From: Porites lobata
Lineage: Eukaryota; Cnidaria; Anthozoa; Scleractinia; Poritidae
Direction of reading: 5' to 3'
Length of the DNA stretch: 64,000 bases
Assembly: GCA_942486035.1 (NCBI GenBank)
Contig: CALNXK010000152.1
Location: 640,001 to 704,000, forward strand
The notes under the pieces were generated by a model. The model was not told where the DNA came from and ran no database searches. It worked only from the letters and a program-made list of their open reading frames with translations. Both the position numbers and the translations under genes were made by a program. Shown here piece after piece: positions 11,301 to 20,624 of this stretch (the stretch's first letter is position 1; each line of letters opens with the position of its first letter).

Positions 11301-14300
11301 TTTTTTTCAAGTTTCTTTTTTTTTTTCTAAAAATCGGTTTAGCGCAGCTTAATCTTCGGTTTGGCTGCTCGCACGTACTTGAATACGCAAAAATATGAAC
11401 TGTTTTGCACTCCAATAGGTTAGTGCTCTTTTCAGCGGGCGTACAGATGTAGATCGAGTTATGAAGAACGTCGTTGGAAATCACAAGCAGACTAAAGGCG
11501 TGTGTTTGGTCAGAAAGGCCATCTTCTATCTTTTCACCATGGTGGCTGCTCTCATTACGATAGACCAGCAGAAACGTGTTTTACTACTGTGACTGAGGCC
11601 ATGAAAAAGTAAGAGAACGAAATGTTAGTGAGTTTACGCAACAGGACGGGAGGAAGAAGAGGACGGCAAAACACTTGTGTGTGACAGGGCTATTACTTGC
11701 TTATCTTGTCGTTATATTCACTTAACACCAAATAAACAATGCTTTCTGGTCCTCTACAGAAAGATCTGTTTAAAGGAAAGTGAAGCCACGGTTTGGCGAA
11801 AAGTTGATTCAAACAAAATTATCGTCACGCTTGTCACGTAAGGGTTGCCGTCTTCTTTTCTCTCCCGTCATGTTGCGTAAGTTCACTATTCTTACCTCCT
11901 ATCCTTGCGTTGTAAGCCAAGCCAACGCCGCAAAATCCATTATTTCCTTTTGCAGCAATTATCCCGGCACACTTTGAGCCATGCCTAATGGTTAAAACAA
12001 GTTGAGTTAAAAAAGTCCCAAGTCATGTGCAGATTGAGATTAGGCCCACAAGAAAAGAGGTACTTAGGTTTCTCACGATAATTGCTTAAGAGAGTGTTAA
12101 TCACTAACTCCAGAGGATGCCAGCATTAGCGGTAAACTCATACCTCCAGTCCACAGAGGTAAAATGGGATGGTTATAACCTCCACTTGAATTATGCTAAT
12201 GAAAAAAAGAGGGACTGGCAAAATATGGCTTTTAAAATTACTCTGGAAAATAATTTATATTGGTAGAGGTAGACTAGCCGTATCCACAGTCCTTATTTAC
12301 TTGCAAGGCTGAGAAGTTCACCCGGGAACCTAGAAATACTTACTTACCCAGACATAACGTAACTGCTACGCGGTTCAGGATGAGAATCGCCATCAACGAA
12401 ATCCTTACTGGCTTTTTTATCCTACGAAAAGCAGAAGGTATTAATGAACTAGCTAAGGAATTTATAACTAAAGTATTTCTTCCTTTTCTTTTCCTTCCTT
12501 TAAGGGACACAAACACATTGTGTGAATGTAACTGGAGTATTTTGTTCTCAGAACAATATCCATGACTGCATATTGAATACAGAAACAGATCTTAAGTAGT
12601 CCTTCGCACACATGCGTACAAAAGCAACTACAAGCTAAAACGCAGCTTTTTACTGACACTCACGTAATTCTCGCGCAGCTCTGGGTGGTTCGTGTTTAGT
12701 CCTTCGTCGACCACGGCCACAACTATTCCAGCTCCGGTATAGTTCATTGCCCAGACCTCTTTAACATTGTAGTTATTCTCCGTAGTTGCATTCTGACAAG
12801 TTCATGACAAAAAATGCATGGCTTTATTGATTCATTAGACCACAATTCACTGGTTTGAGTCAACATCTTTTCTAGAACCTTTTGGTCAACTTTATTCATT
12901 TATTTATTTACTCAGGTTTGCAAATTTTGGCAGATTCACCGCAACGGGGCATGACCTCAATTACTGCGGGCAAGTAACAGTATCTTCGCCCATTATAGAT
13001 GGACCACACTTACGGGGTTTACGCGACCTGCTCTTCTCGAACAGCAGTGTGGGTTCTTTACGTCCCCTTACAATTAATAAGGAAGGATGAAGGAGACAAG
13101 GCTTAACGTCACCTCTCAATGACGAGATCATCTGAACTGAGACAAGATCTTGAATCACAGTCAACCAGTAAAGACCCTGGTTGTTGTTCCGGGCGGGGTT
13201 TGACACCACGTCTTCCCGATCGGCTGACTGGCACTATCTACACTGAGCTATCCGGGCGGATGTGTGGATTGAGCTATACACAATCGAACATTAAGGGACA
13301 CGATCTTAAAAATGGTCACTTTATTGTCCTGGTGGACACACTGATCCAGTTCTTAAACGGCTTAAGTCTCAAGAGTGACCAACATCAATTTTCTCCAGTG
13401 AAGGGCTAAGGGACTGGCGAAATTTGGCGTTTGCTATAACAAGGTTTCATTATATCGAGGTTCTTTGTCATACATTTTACTATTACTGGGGTAAGGACAG
13501 GGTAAGGAAAATCATTTGTTAGACATGTACCTAGGACTTATAGAGGTTTATTGCATGTTATGTCTATCGAGGACCTTCTACTATACGTTGTATGCTAATT
13601 TTTATTCTCATACTCGACTTGATAATGACCAAAGCATGATCCACACGTCATTGTAAATTTTTGCCATTTATTTTTACCTTAAATATTATTGTTTTAAAAC
13701 ACCCTCGCTGAAAAGAGATCATAAGGCATTGCTTTAATGACTTATGACTTCTATAACTTACTATGTACCACTGCAAACCGATGCTTGGATCATCAAACTG
13801 CACATTGAGGTTAGAATATAACTGATAAGATTTTAAGGTCTGTTGCTCCAACCAGAGTACCTGAGAAAGGATTGAAAACAAACAAATAATTAAGAAACAA
13901 ACAAACAAAAAGAAAAGGAAAGAACAAAGAAAGAAAAACAGACACAAAAAGAAAAAAAGTAGCAACAAGAATAGAAAGGAAGAAAAAGTAAAAAAGGAAA
14001 GAAAAAGGAATATAGACATTCAGAAAGAGTCTGAGGAGAAACAATGACAATGAATAAATGAATGAATGAATGAATGAACAAATGAAGGGACAAACAAACC
14101 AACAGGCAAACAGATGAATGAAAAAAGGAATGAATGAATGAATAAGAGAAAGAAAGAAGGAAGGAAGAAAGGTAGGAAAGAAATAAGAAAGAAATGTGAT
14201 CAAATGAGTAAGTGTAGCTTAAAATAACTACAAGTATGTGGACTATGTGTCTGTACAAAGTATTACAACTTTCAAGCCCTGGCAAAATGGGCGCAACATT

Positions 14301-17300
14301 TTTGGCCAACAACTCTTAACAGTTGTTGCATCCATTTGCAGTTAGCTAAAGGTTTGACTGGTTTCAAACTTTGAACAACAATTCCCAACAACATGCAACA
14401 GGGTGTGCAATTGGACAAAACATGTAACATCCAACAATGTTGGGAGCTGTTGGCAAACAATGTTGCATCCATTTGCAGGGGGTTTAGCATAAGATTAGTT
14501 TATTAGTGACAATATTAATAATGGTAGCAACAAACTCATTGTTTAAGTTATACAAAATCATTTAATTCTAACCTGGTCTTCACTCAACAGGTTTTCACTC
14601 AAATGACTGCTTGGTGTTGATGAATGCTCATGTACCACATCACAACGGAAACTGAAATATGTGGAGACAACCTGAATATAAAGACACAGAAATCAAGATA
14701 ATTGATTAAAATGTGTAAAGTTCTGTTAATGACTGGATTTTAAGGTAGTGTTGGTTCTAACAAAATTTTTGAAAGACCATGAGAGGCAGAGATGGTTCAG
14801 TCACCTTTGGTTGCTGGGCCAGTGGCAATAATTATCTAGGATGGTTAACATTTCCATAATAGCCATTTTTGGCATGTTTTCTCTGCTTTAGACTGTCTGT
14901 TTAGCTATATCATTAACAAACAAAACATCAAAACAAAAGACATACAAAAGAACATGATCGGAATTAATAACGCTTATTTTGGACTTTTTCTGTGGGTGTA
15001 AGGAATTCGACAAAAATTATGGTAAAATAGGGCAACAAAATTTTGCATACTCACATATGCATTAAATCAAAGTTATTTTTTGTTTGTTTTTTTGTTAACT
15101 CATAAGTGAATTGCTATCATGCATTACAATTTACTAAACTGACTTGGAAAAAGGCAAGTTTACATTGAAAGCACAAATAGACAAAATTAAGACTAACAAA
15201 ATATTACTATTTCAATTCAACCAGTGTGTTTCATACAATGTATGTACATGCTAGCATGAAAATCAGCATGATGGCTTTAGGTTTTCGTATTAAAATTCCC
15301 AAACCATTTCACATACTCATATCCATTTTAATTTCATCACTAAGCTTACCCATGTTAAAATGGCGAGGAAAGATAAATCATTTTGCCAACTTTGTCTACA
15401 ACCAAGGTGTCACAGAGGAAACCTTCAGTACATACAAGCTGCAAGTCATGTATTTATCCCACAATAGCACATGCAACACCTATGCAGCATGTTGTCACTC
15501 TCTGAGTAGGTGTACAAGTAAGTCATCAATTTCTTCATGTAAAGCATATTTCCCTACTTTGAAAACGCCTTATTACCATGTATGTTTTAGTTGAGGAAAA
15601 CGAGAATCGAGAATTCCATTGATGGAAAATCTGGCCGCGCAAATTTACATGTGTGCGTGACCACGCGCATTGTGTGACTAAAATCACTTGAAACGCCGTT
15701 CACTTTTTCGTGTTTTTCTGTATGATCATTGAGATCGAGCACTTACTGTCATGGAAGGTCATCTTGCTTTCAAGTGTAATTGTAGCAAAGGAGAGAGTCC
15801 CACATCCACTGATAAGGCGGGAGGCGGGAATCCCTCGGTAAATTGATTTGAACAAAAATTAAAGATGGCTACCCGTTTCACGATTAAGGTAATAGATTTT
15901 CGATTTAAGATTAAACGCTCGCTTTCGACCATCTGATCATGTCTAATGGGAAAAACAGAGGACTACAGACAGCCTACCACTCGACATTTTCATAAAAAAG
16001 AAGCACAGTGCAAGGTACAGAATCACCACTACGTCGGTTTGCAAGAGAGCTTGAGTGAGTCGTACATGTACTTGGGGATTGGTACCCAGCCAGAGAAACG
16101 AACGGGATTATGGGTCAAAAAAAATGGCGGGCGTTTTAACTATTAATTTAATAACCGGTCAGTATAAAAGATGGACTGCGGACTGCGGACTGCGGACCAC
16201 GGACTGCGGACTGGGTATAAAATACGGACTAGGTATAAAACGCGGACTCCGGACTGAGTATAAAACACGGACTAGGTATAAAACGCGGACTACGGACTAT
16301 GTATATAAAAACAGCTTTAGAAGGTAAAACTGAGAGAAATAGAAAGCGGACTAGCAAAAACAGTAGTCCCAGCTTTAACGCTGTTCACGTAGTCTATTCT
16401 TCCCATGGAGAAGGAAGGTTATGCCGGTACTCAAGGCAACTGAAATTAAACTCTGAATTTTATGAAAAGAAGGAGTTTGAAGAGATTTCAATTTGCAGTT
16501 TTACACCAATAAGAAGCACCGAATTAAAAAAAAAAATAGTATTGGTATTAGTCAGATCAGTAAAATTCTTAGCGGACGCCACAATTCCGTTTCAAATAAA
16601 GCCTTGGGAATATGAGGACTGAATGAAGAACTCAGACGAGAAGGTCAATGCGATGCACAAAGCAGTATTTAGGTGCAAGGGATTACTCACATACGTGAAT
16701 AATAACCGAAATGCGTCATTCAACGTTATATTCTAAGTGATGATTATGATGACATGATTTACACCCTGCTCCTGATCCCCGGAAGGGGGTACTACTGGGA
16801 ATTCTTCGTTGGGGTGTAGTACCCGGTTCCCCGAATCCTGACCTTATTGCAGACCAAAAAATTGTCATTTTCCACACCCGTTTTCAGACTAGATCTCTAA
16901 AATCCATACCCATTTTCGGACCTGGCCTAATTTAGCCTGTTCCAGGTTCTCAGATAGTTGGGGAGACTCCCCAGTTTTCTCCCGTTTTATTTTCGTGTTT
17001 TCGCTTTCTCAATTCATCGGACCCAACTATCTTAGAGCCTTGAACAGGTTAGGTATGATTAGGCAGAAATTATGTCATCATTACCAAGTTAGAGCGGAAA
17101 CAAAAAAAATTCTCCAAATGCATTTCGAATTCGCACATTTCTATTTCGTTCTTATTCATTTGGAATTGAAACGATAAATACGTCCATTCATGTACGCTCC
17201 CGTAGTTCCCTCGAAAACCATACCCGATTCCACACCAAAATGGGCAAAGTGTTTTCAGACCAAAAAGGCCCAAAACTCCTACCCTTCCCTTATATAAGGG

Positions 17301-20300
17301 AGTACCCCCCTGATCCTGACCCCTTTCATGATTGTTAGAGACCAAGACAAGGTCTAAAAATGGGTGAAGAAAATAGCATTTTGATCCGGCTCATGATTCA
17401 GAGAACCGGGCGGGACACCTCCACCAAGAATCTATAAGAGTATTTACAACTTTAACTCACGAGTCTTGCTATTTAGCGATCTTTTGATCTTATTTTTCCT
17501 TACCTAGAACCAATTTGCACGGTTTTTACCAAAGTAGTCCGTAGTCCGTATTTTATACCCAGTCCGCAGTCCGCAGTCCGCGTTTTATACCTTGTCCGTG
17601 TTTTATACCCAGTCCGTATTTTCTAGTCCGCGTTTTATACCTAGTCCATATTTTATACCCAGTCCGCAGTCCGTAGTCCGCAGTCCGCAGTCCGTGTTTT
17701 ATACTGACCGATTTAATAACACATTTAAATTTATACACTGACGAGGTCGATAATTTAACACAACAAGATATGCGATAGGACAGGAGTACTTTGCTTGTTG
17801 CAGACCGGAGAGGAGCAAAGTGGTTTGTTCCGTTGGTGGATGTTCGATGTTGGTTTAATCCACTGGGCGTTCTATTCGTCAGTATTCATTATTGCATTTG
17901 GATGAGCGTTGGCTGGGTGTTTTAATTTATGCTGACTTTCTCTTCACTACCTGTTTTGAACGTGTAACACATGCTTTTATTGCTTTTTACGGCACAAGGG
18001 TGGTTCTTCGTCAAATTCTCCGAGAGAGTAATTTTCCTTGGCTCAAGGGGGAAGCAATCACGTACAGTTGAGTTAATTATCCAGTGCACCTTATACACAG
18101 CATGATTGAGATAGCCCAACCATGCGAAATCCTTGAAATGTTTTTGAGGAAATAAAGCTTATAGACTGGATAGTACGAAGCACCATTTATAAGGTATGGC
18201 TCCTCCTGTCTTGTTAACAATATTTAAGTTTATTTATTTGCAGGTCTACTATTTAAAATCAGGTGAGGTCACCTCTCCATATCTAATGGAATGTAGACTA
18301 GATGTATATATTAAAATGCAGTTGTGTGTTATAGTTATTAAACTACAGGTTCTGTAAGATAACTATTTTGCCTTCCAAAGCTACTACTCCTACATGTAAT
18401 TGTTAGTTTCCAATCCTTACAGTCCCCAAATAATTTTGTCAAGGTATCTACCATCTATTTCCCCATGTTGTGCTTTTAGCCTCTCAAGGTAAGCCCTCTT
18501 CCTCTGTCTGATTTATTTTACGTCAGTAGCCTGCTTGCTTTCTGGTATAGCCAGGTCATTGTCAAAAATCATACATGCTGTATAGAAATTGGTCTTAAAA
18601 TATGAATTTTTTCTTAAATTGCCCCTACATTGTAGTTCCATTAAATCACCTAGAGCTCTCCTTAAACCGGGAGTTGGCTGAAATCACCTTAAGTTGCACT
18701 TAATTGACTTAAATCGCTGAAGTATGGCTGCTTGATTTCCTAAAGTCACTTATAATTGCATCAGGGCCTCTTCACATGAGCCCAGTTAACCAGGCTGGCC
18801 TGGTTTCCAAGGTCTCGCCTGACCTCTAAATCCTTCATAAAATTTTGGATGTGTATGAGAGGGCTGGCTGGCTCGGTTTTTAAGATCTCGGTTTTGCCAA
18901 CCGAGACCTAGGTCAGTGGGCTGGAAAATTTTGCCATATGAATAGTTCAGCCTGGCTACCAGGATGAAAGCATAATGAATTCTTCACCAAAGGGCCCTCC
19001 AGTTGGCATAATCTTGCTTTGCCTGATGTAATTTCCACATCATAAGCATCCCATTTAACTGCAGTGATACAGCAAAAAGAGCTACCAAAGCCATGATAAG
19101 CACTTGCCTCTTTTCTCAAATTTAGCACTAGAACTTATCCTTAGGATCTCCTTCAGAAACCAGGATGAAATTTCTCAATGAAATGAACCCAAGGCAATAC
19201 ACAAATTGGTCCTGGTAACTGGGCCCACATGAAGAGGCCCTTAATAATTGCCCGAAGTTATGGGACTAAATTATAGTAATTATAGTAAGAGAGCTATTGT
19301 GTTACATTTATTGTGTACTGTTTTCTTTTAGGCATAAAACGTTGTTGTGGTTTCTACATTGTGTAAATTAACTCTCCTATTTTCCTAAAGAACTGAAATT
19401 CAGTGTGCAGGTTTTGTCTTTGTGAAATATTCTTCGTAAGTTTTTCTACTCGATACCCATACTCTAATTATCACTTTCTTCTAGGGCCAGGAAGGATTAC
19501 TTAAGTATTATTTAAATGGGAATAAAATGGGTCATAGACAAAATAAGAGAAAAAGAAGGACAATTTTGCTGAATTAATAATGTGTGTGTTCTTTTTTTTT
19601 TTTACATGTACATTTGCAATGGTAACATATTATTCATGTTCCAAGAAACTGAGTGCATGTGGCTTAAGAGACTCAGTGCACTTCCAGCTCTGCCTGTATT
19701 GTATTCTATTCTGGGCTTTTACATGTAGATGTTGGGGATTTCCATGTTTATACTACTACAAGAGAAATTTCTTCAGAGCAGTGGTATTTCAGCTTAATTT
19801 GAAACACCTACATGTGAAAATTACAAAACCTTTGTGTCTAGTAGTATAAACATTTAATAGCATGATTTGTATGTGATATTTGGTGCAAAAACCACTTGTC
19901 ATATTTCAAAATTGTCTCAAATTTCATTCGCCAAACGGCTCGTGAAATTACGTATAACAATTTTGAATTATCACTCGTGGTATTTATGCCAAATATCACT
20001 ACAAATCATGCTATTACCTATACTAATTTTAAAGTGTTTAGAATGCACTTTTGTCAACTACTTTTAAAACCTGTTTTAGTAAACACCCTTGTATCTTTGC
20101 TTTAATGATTTGACAGGAAGTATGAAAAATTGCGCTTTTAGACAACCGGATTTACTATTTTGAGATGTCTAAGGTAGGTTAACTTTTTGGGAGGGGTTTG
20201 TGGGGAGGTTCCATGAATGGCCTACTCGGGGAAGATCTTTTCCAAATCAGCCCTCCATTTTGTTTACCCCCTTTTTTATGTAAATTCAAGACTGTTAACC

Positions 20301-20624
20301 CCTCCCCCACCCCCCACCCCTCAATTTCAGCCCTTAAATTAGATCAGTTTCGTGTATTCATTCCATGATAAATATGACGCAAATGATTAAACGCTAGGTG
20401 CAAGTAGTTAGTGAACCTGCGATAGTTTTAAAACTTCACTAAAAGTTTTGACCTACCCGGCCTTCGTTTACAAAGCCATGCTTCTGTGCCAGTTTGTCAG
20501 CCTCTGCGGTATCTCCCTTTATTTGAACTAGCCATTTGTTCGTGTAGATTTGGCTTTTGTCGTGACAAACTGTAAGAGCGAATTGTGCTGTTACAATTGT
20601 ACAAATTAGAGTTTTTGAAACCAT
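2070..20624 (-). CDS. Subtilisin/kexin-like proprotein convertase (PCSK family), 12 exons
   Basis: Secretory-pathway serine endoprotease that cuts precursors after basic residues. The exons, 5' to 3', are 20624-20457, 14671-14573, 13860-13762, 12792-12664, 12421-12348, 11984-11896, 9228-9053, 8478-8260, 6915-6815, 5382-5279, 2869-2746 and 2358-2070; they sum to 1671 nt with every phase consistent. Domains: signal peptide (about 1-20), prodomain (about 27-115), S8 catalytic domain (VVVDEG Asp, GHGSKCAG His, FAAGNGG oxyanion Asn, FGGSSAA Ser), P domain (last ~120 residues). Oddities: no RxKR autoprocessing motif between prodomain and catalytic domain; DEG instead of DDG; the residue three before the catalytic His is Met where furin has Asp; the P domain lacks its usual last strand. 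There is no Cys-rich, Ser/Thr-rich or transmembrane tail. It lies head to head with BRICHOS gene 1, a candidate substrate. Family assignment is firm; which PCSK subtype is not. Confidence 0.5.
2369..2745. other. Convertase intron 11, with poly-C tract
   Basis: No coding signal. A run of about 29 pyrimidines, mostly C, lies at 2427-2457. The rest is AT-rich unique sequence. Confidence 0.5.
2746..2869 (-). CDS. Convertase exon 11: GFG-x-x-DA helix and start of P domain
   Basis: 124 nt, TTGTAG acceptor, GTACGT donor (chosen because it alone gives the phase needed by the next exon). SNYLGFGLMDALQMVNFARK and WKNVPKQMHC match the end of the catalytic domain and the beginning of the P domain. Confidence 0.5.
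2870..3861. other. Intronic sequence, nothing recognised
   Basis: AT-rich intron of the convertase. Short open frames here have no family resemblance and no splice support. Confidence 0.5.
3862..4376. mobile_element. TAGCCTG foldback element, 515 bp
   Basis: Termini TAGCCTGCGAAAACAG and CTGTTTTCGCAGGCTA are inverted copies, and the arms stay paired inwards through GACGTTTCGCGAGGAGGAA and GTCGCTGAGTCGCAGACG-like blocks to about 130 bp. Flanks TATTGTTTC and TATAGTCTC are a 9-bp target duplication with two mismatches. Non-autonomous; MULE-like by its duplication size. It lies in a convertase intron. Confidence 0.5.
4377..5278. other. Convertase intron, nothing recognised
   Basis: AT-rich. An 88-codon plus-strand open frame at 4847-5113 has no recognisable motif and is not supported by splice or promoter signals. 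Confidence 0.5.
5279..5382 (-). CDS. Convertase exon 10: LTWRDVQ helix
   Basis: 104 nt, TTTCAG acceptor, GTTAGA donor, phase 2 in and phase 1 out. KKLTWRDVQHIIVRSSRFAG is a textbook match to the helix after the catalytic Ser (P-x-L-T-W-R-D-x-Q). Confidence 0.5.
6005..6387. mobile_element. MITE, 383 bp, TTAGGCCCC ends
   Basis: Left end TTAGGCCCCGGTTCATACGC and right end GGGGCCTAA are imperfect inverted repeats, continuing inward as CATATGACCCGAA-like blocks (CTCGTATGACCCGAA on the left, TTCGGGTCATGTGAA on the right). Intron of the convertase. No target duplication could be fixed. Confidence 0.5.
6815..6915 (-). CDS. Convertase exon 9: catalytic Ser
   Basis: 33 codons plus 2 nt, donor GTATGA. 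EYYFGGSSAANAMASGLIAL carries the catalytic Ser; family consensus is H-T/S-G-T-S-A-A-A-P. The His-Thr-Gly-Thr is changed to Phe-Gly-Gly-Ser and the Pro to Ala, so the nucleophile loop is divergent but the Ser itself is kept. Confidence 0.5.
7137..7193. repeat. AT-rich hairpin with CGCG ends
   Basis: CGCGATATAATAAATATTTT pairs with an inverted copy ending ATTTATTTTATCGCG around the centre CTAACGCTTAG. Probably a tiny foldback element or degraded MITE core. Confidence 0.5.
8260..8478 (-). CDS. Convertase exon 8: oxyanion Asn and DSC motif
   Basis: 73 codons, donor GTAAGT. GSIFVFAAGNGG carries the oxyanion-hole Asn (PC2 has Asp here, so this is not PC2-like). KDSCAYNGYVNSIYTIAISS carries the second S1-pocket Asp. 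Then PYYGERCPGIMAVAYSRD, matching P-x-Y-x-E-x-C...YS. Confidence 0.5.
9053..9228 (-). CDS. Convertase exon 7: SxSWGPDD region, ends at a GC donor
   Basis: 176 nt. GIRLFKDEMATDMKEAKAL and YIDIYSNSWGPDDRGF match the family, keeping the acidic DD next to WGP that binds P1 Arg. The exon must end at GAG|GCAAGA, a GC donor, because reading on meets a stop 3 codons later and the next exon continues the family alignment exactly. Confidence 0.5.
10126..10276. mobile_element. Foldback MITE, 151 bp, GGTGATGTT ends
   Basis: GGTGATGTTAAACGAGACGA on the left is mirrored by TCGTCCCGTGTAACATCACC on the right, and the paired arms run on through CAACGAC..TTTTTAGCGCAACACAGCG. The centre contains CAACATTGTTCCAACATTG. 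Located in convertase intron 6. Confidence 0.5.
10394..11021. mobile_element. MITE, about 630 bp, AAGGGTGCGTTTC ends
   Basis: AAGGGTGCGTTTC at the left end and GAAACGCACCCTT at the right end are perfect inverted repeats; inside both ends lies ACTAAAATCCA-like sequence and several copies of the word TGGATC/GATCCA. Non-autonomous DNA transposon in convertase intron 6. A clear target duplication was not found. Confidence 0.5.
11896..11984 (-). CDS. Convertase exon 6: catalytic His
   Basis: 89 nt, starting with the third base of a split Gly codon. HGSKCAGIIAAKGNNGFCGV and GLAYNARIG match the family His motif HGTxCAG and the following GVAYNARIGG. Thr of HGT is Ser. The donor is GTAAGA. Confidence 0.5.
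12348..12421 (-). CDS. Convertase exon 5: loop before the catalytic His
   Basis: 74 nt (24 codons plus 2 nt), donor GTAAGT. DFVDGDSHPEPR aligns with the D-x-x-D-P-x-P-R loop of the family. The last residues SSYVMS take the place of the usual N-D-N-R before the His, so the S2-pocket Asp is replaced by Met. Confidence 0.5.
12664..12792 (-). CDS. Convertase exon 4: catalytic Asp
   Basis: 43 codons, donor GTGAGT. NVKEVWAMNYTGAGIVVAVV leads into DEGL with the catalytic Asp, then NTNHPEL. The residue after the catalytic Asp is Glu; most convertases have Asp there, and it helps shape the S2 pocket. Confidence 0.5.
13085..13260 (-). repeat. tRNA-derived SINE, decayed
   Basis: Minus strand reads CCCGGATAGCTCAGTGTAGA (A-box like) and then GGTGTCAAACCC (B-box like) about 45 bp later, followed by a non-tRNA body. 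Typical tRNA head of a SINE. It lies between convertase exons 4 and 3. Confidence 0.5.
13762..13860 (-). CDS. Convertase exon 3: prodomain end to catalytic N-terminus
   Basis: 33 codons, phase 0 at both ends. VLWLEQQ matches the prodomain end (furin family V-x-W-x-E-Q-Q) and DDPSIGLQWYI matches the catalytic domain start (DP...QWYL). Between them lies TLKSYQLYSNLNVQF, with no dibasic or RxKR site, where convertases normally cut themselves. Confidence 0.5.
13869..14205. repeat. Long polypurine tract with (GAAT)n core
   Basis: Some 340 bp are nearly all A and G on the plus strand, with GAATGAATGAATGAAT runs. On the minus strand this is a polypyrimidine tract directly upstream of the acceptor of convertase exon 3. 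Long Ser/Phe/Leu frames read from it are artefacts. Confidence 0.5.
14573..14671 (-). CDS. Convertase exon 2: prodomain, second part
   Basis: 33 codons, phase 0 at both ends, TTCAG acceptor and GTTAGA donor. YFSFRCDVVHEHSSTPS is where relatives have the Y-x-F-x-H...RS...PS stretch of the prodomain. Found by splice sites and alignment, not by an open frame with its own ATG. Confidence 0.5.
14672..16155. other. Convertase intron 1, 3' part
   Basis: AT-rich with no gene signal. A 122-codon plus-strand frame at 15226-15594 resembles no family. Confidence 0.5.
16779..17308. mobile_element. Nested MITE, 530 bp, GGGGGTACT/AGTACCCC ends
   Basis: Flanked by CCTGATCC at 16771-16778 and 17309-17316, an 8-bp target duplication (hAT-like size). 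The left end has GGGGGTACT and the right end AGTACCCC. A second, interrupted copy of the same family lies at 41313-42058. It is inserted in the 1,555-bp element. Confidence 0.5.
16933..17051. mobile_element. TAGCCTG foldback element nested in the nested MITE, 119 bp
   Basis: TAGCCTGTTCCAGGTTCTCA and a right end CTTGAACAGGTTA form imperfect inverted repeats closely like the element at 42083-42241. Flanks GGCCTAATT and GGTATGATT share 6 of 9 positions, compatible with an eroded 9-bp duplication. Confidence 0.5.
17721..18759. other. Convertase intron 1, middle part
   Basis: Nothing recognised; AT-rich unique-looking sequence. Confidence 0.5.
18760..19243. mobile_element. MITE, 484 bp, AGGGCCTCTTCA ends, 8-bp target duplication
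   Basis: AGGGCCTCTTCACATGAGCC on the left mirrors GGGCCCACATGAAGAGGCCC on the right. ATAATTGC flanks both sides (18752-18759 and 19244-19251), an 8-bp duplication as in hAT elements. Intron 1 of the convertase. Confidence 0.5.

Larger units (their letters stand above)
16156..17710. mobile_element. 1,555-bp DNA transposon with tandem-repeat inverted ends
   Basis: Ends CGGTCAGTATAAAA are perfect inverted repeats, flanked on both sides by ATTTAATAAC (16146-16155 and 17711-17720), a perfect 10-bp target duplication. Inside each end is a ~150-bp array of GGACTGC and GGTATAAAA words, in opposite orientation at the two ends. A 10-bp duplication points to a Mutator-like superfamily. No transposase is visible, so it is non-autonomous. 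The core carries nested insertions. It sits in convertase intron 1. Confidence 0.5.

Noticed and set aside
13648..14312. Long minus-strand frames rich in Ser, Phe and Leu resembling membrane proteins
   Set aside because: They are translations of the polypyrimidine tract and (GAAT)n repeat; three overlapping frames are open at once.
15226..15594. 122-codon plus-strand frame in convertase intron 1
   Set aside because: No domain, no splice or promoter support, low complexity composition like its surroundings.
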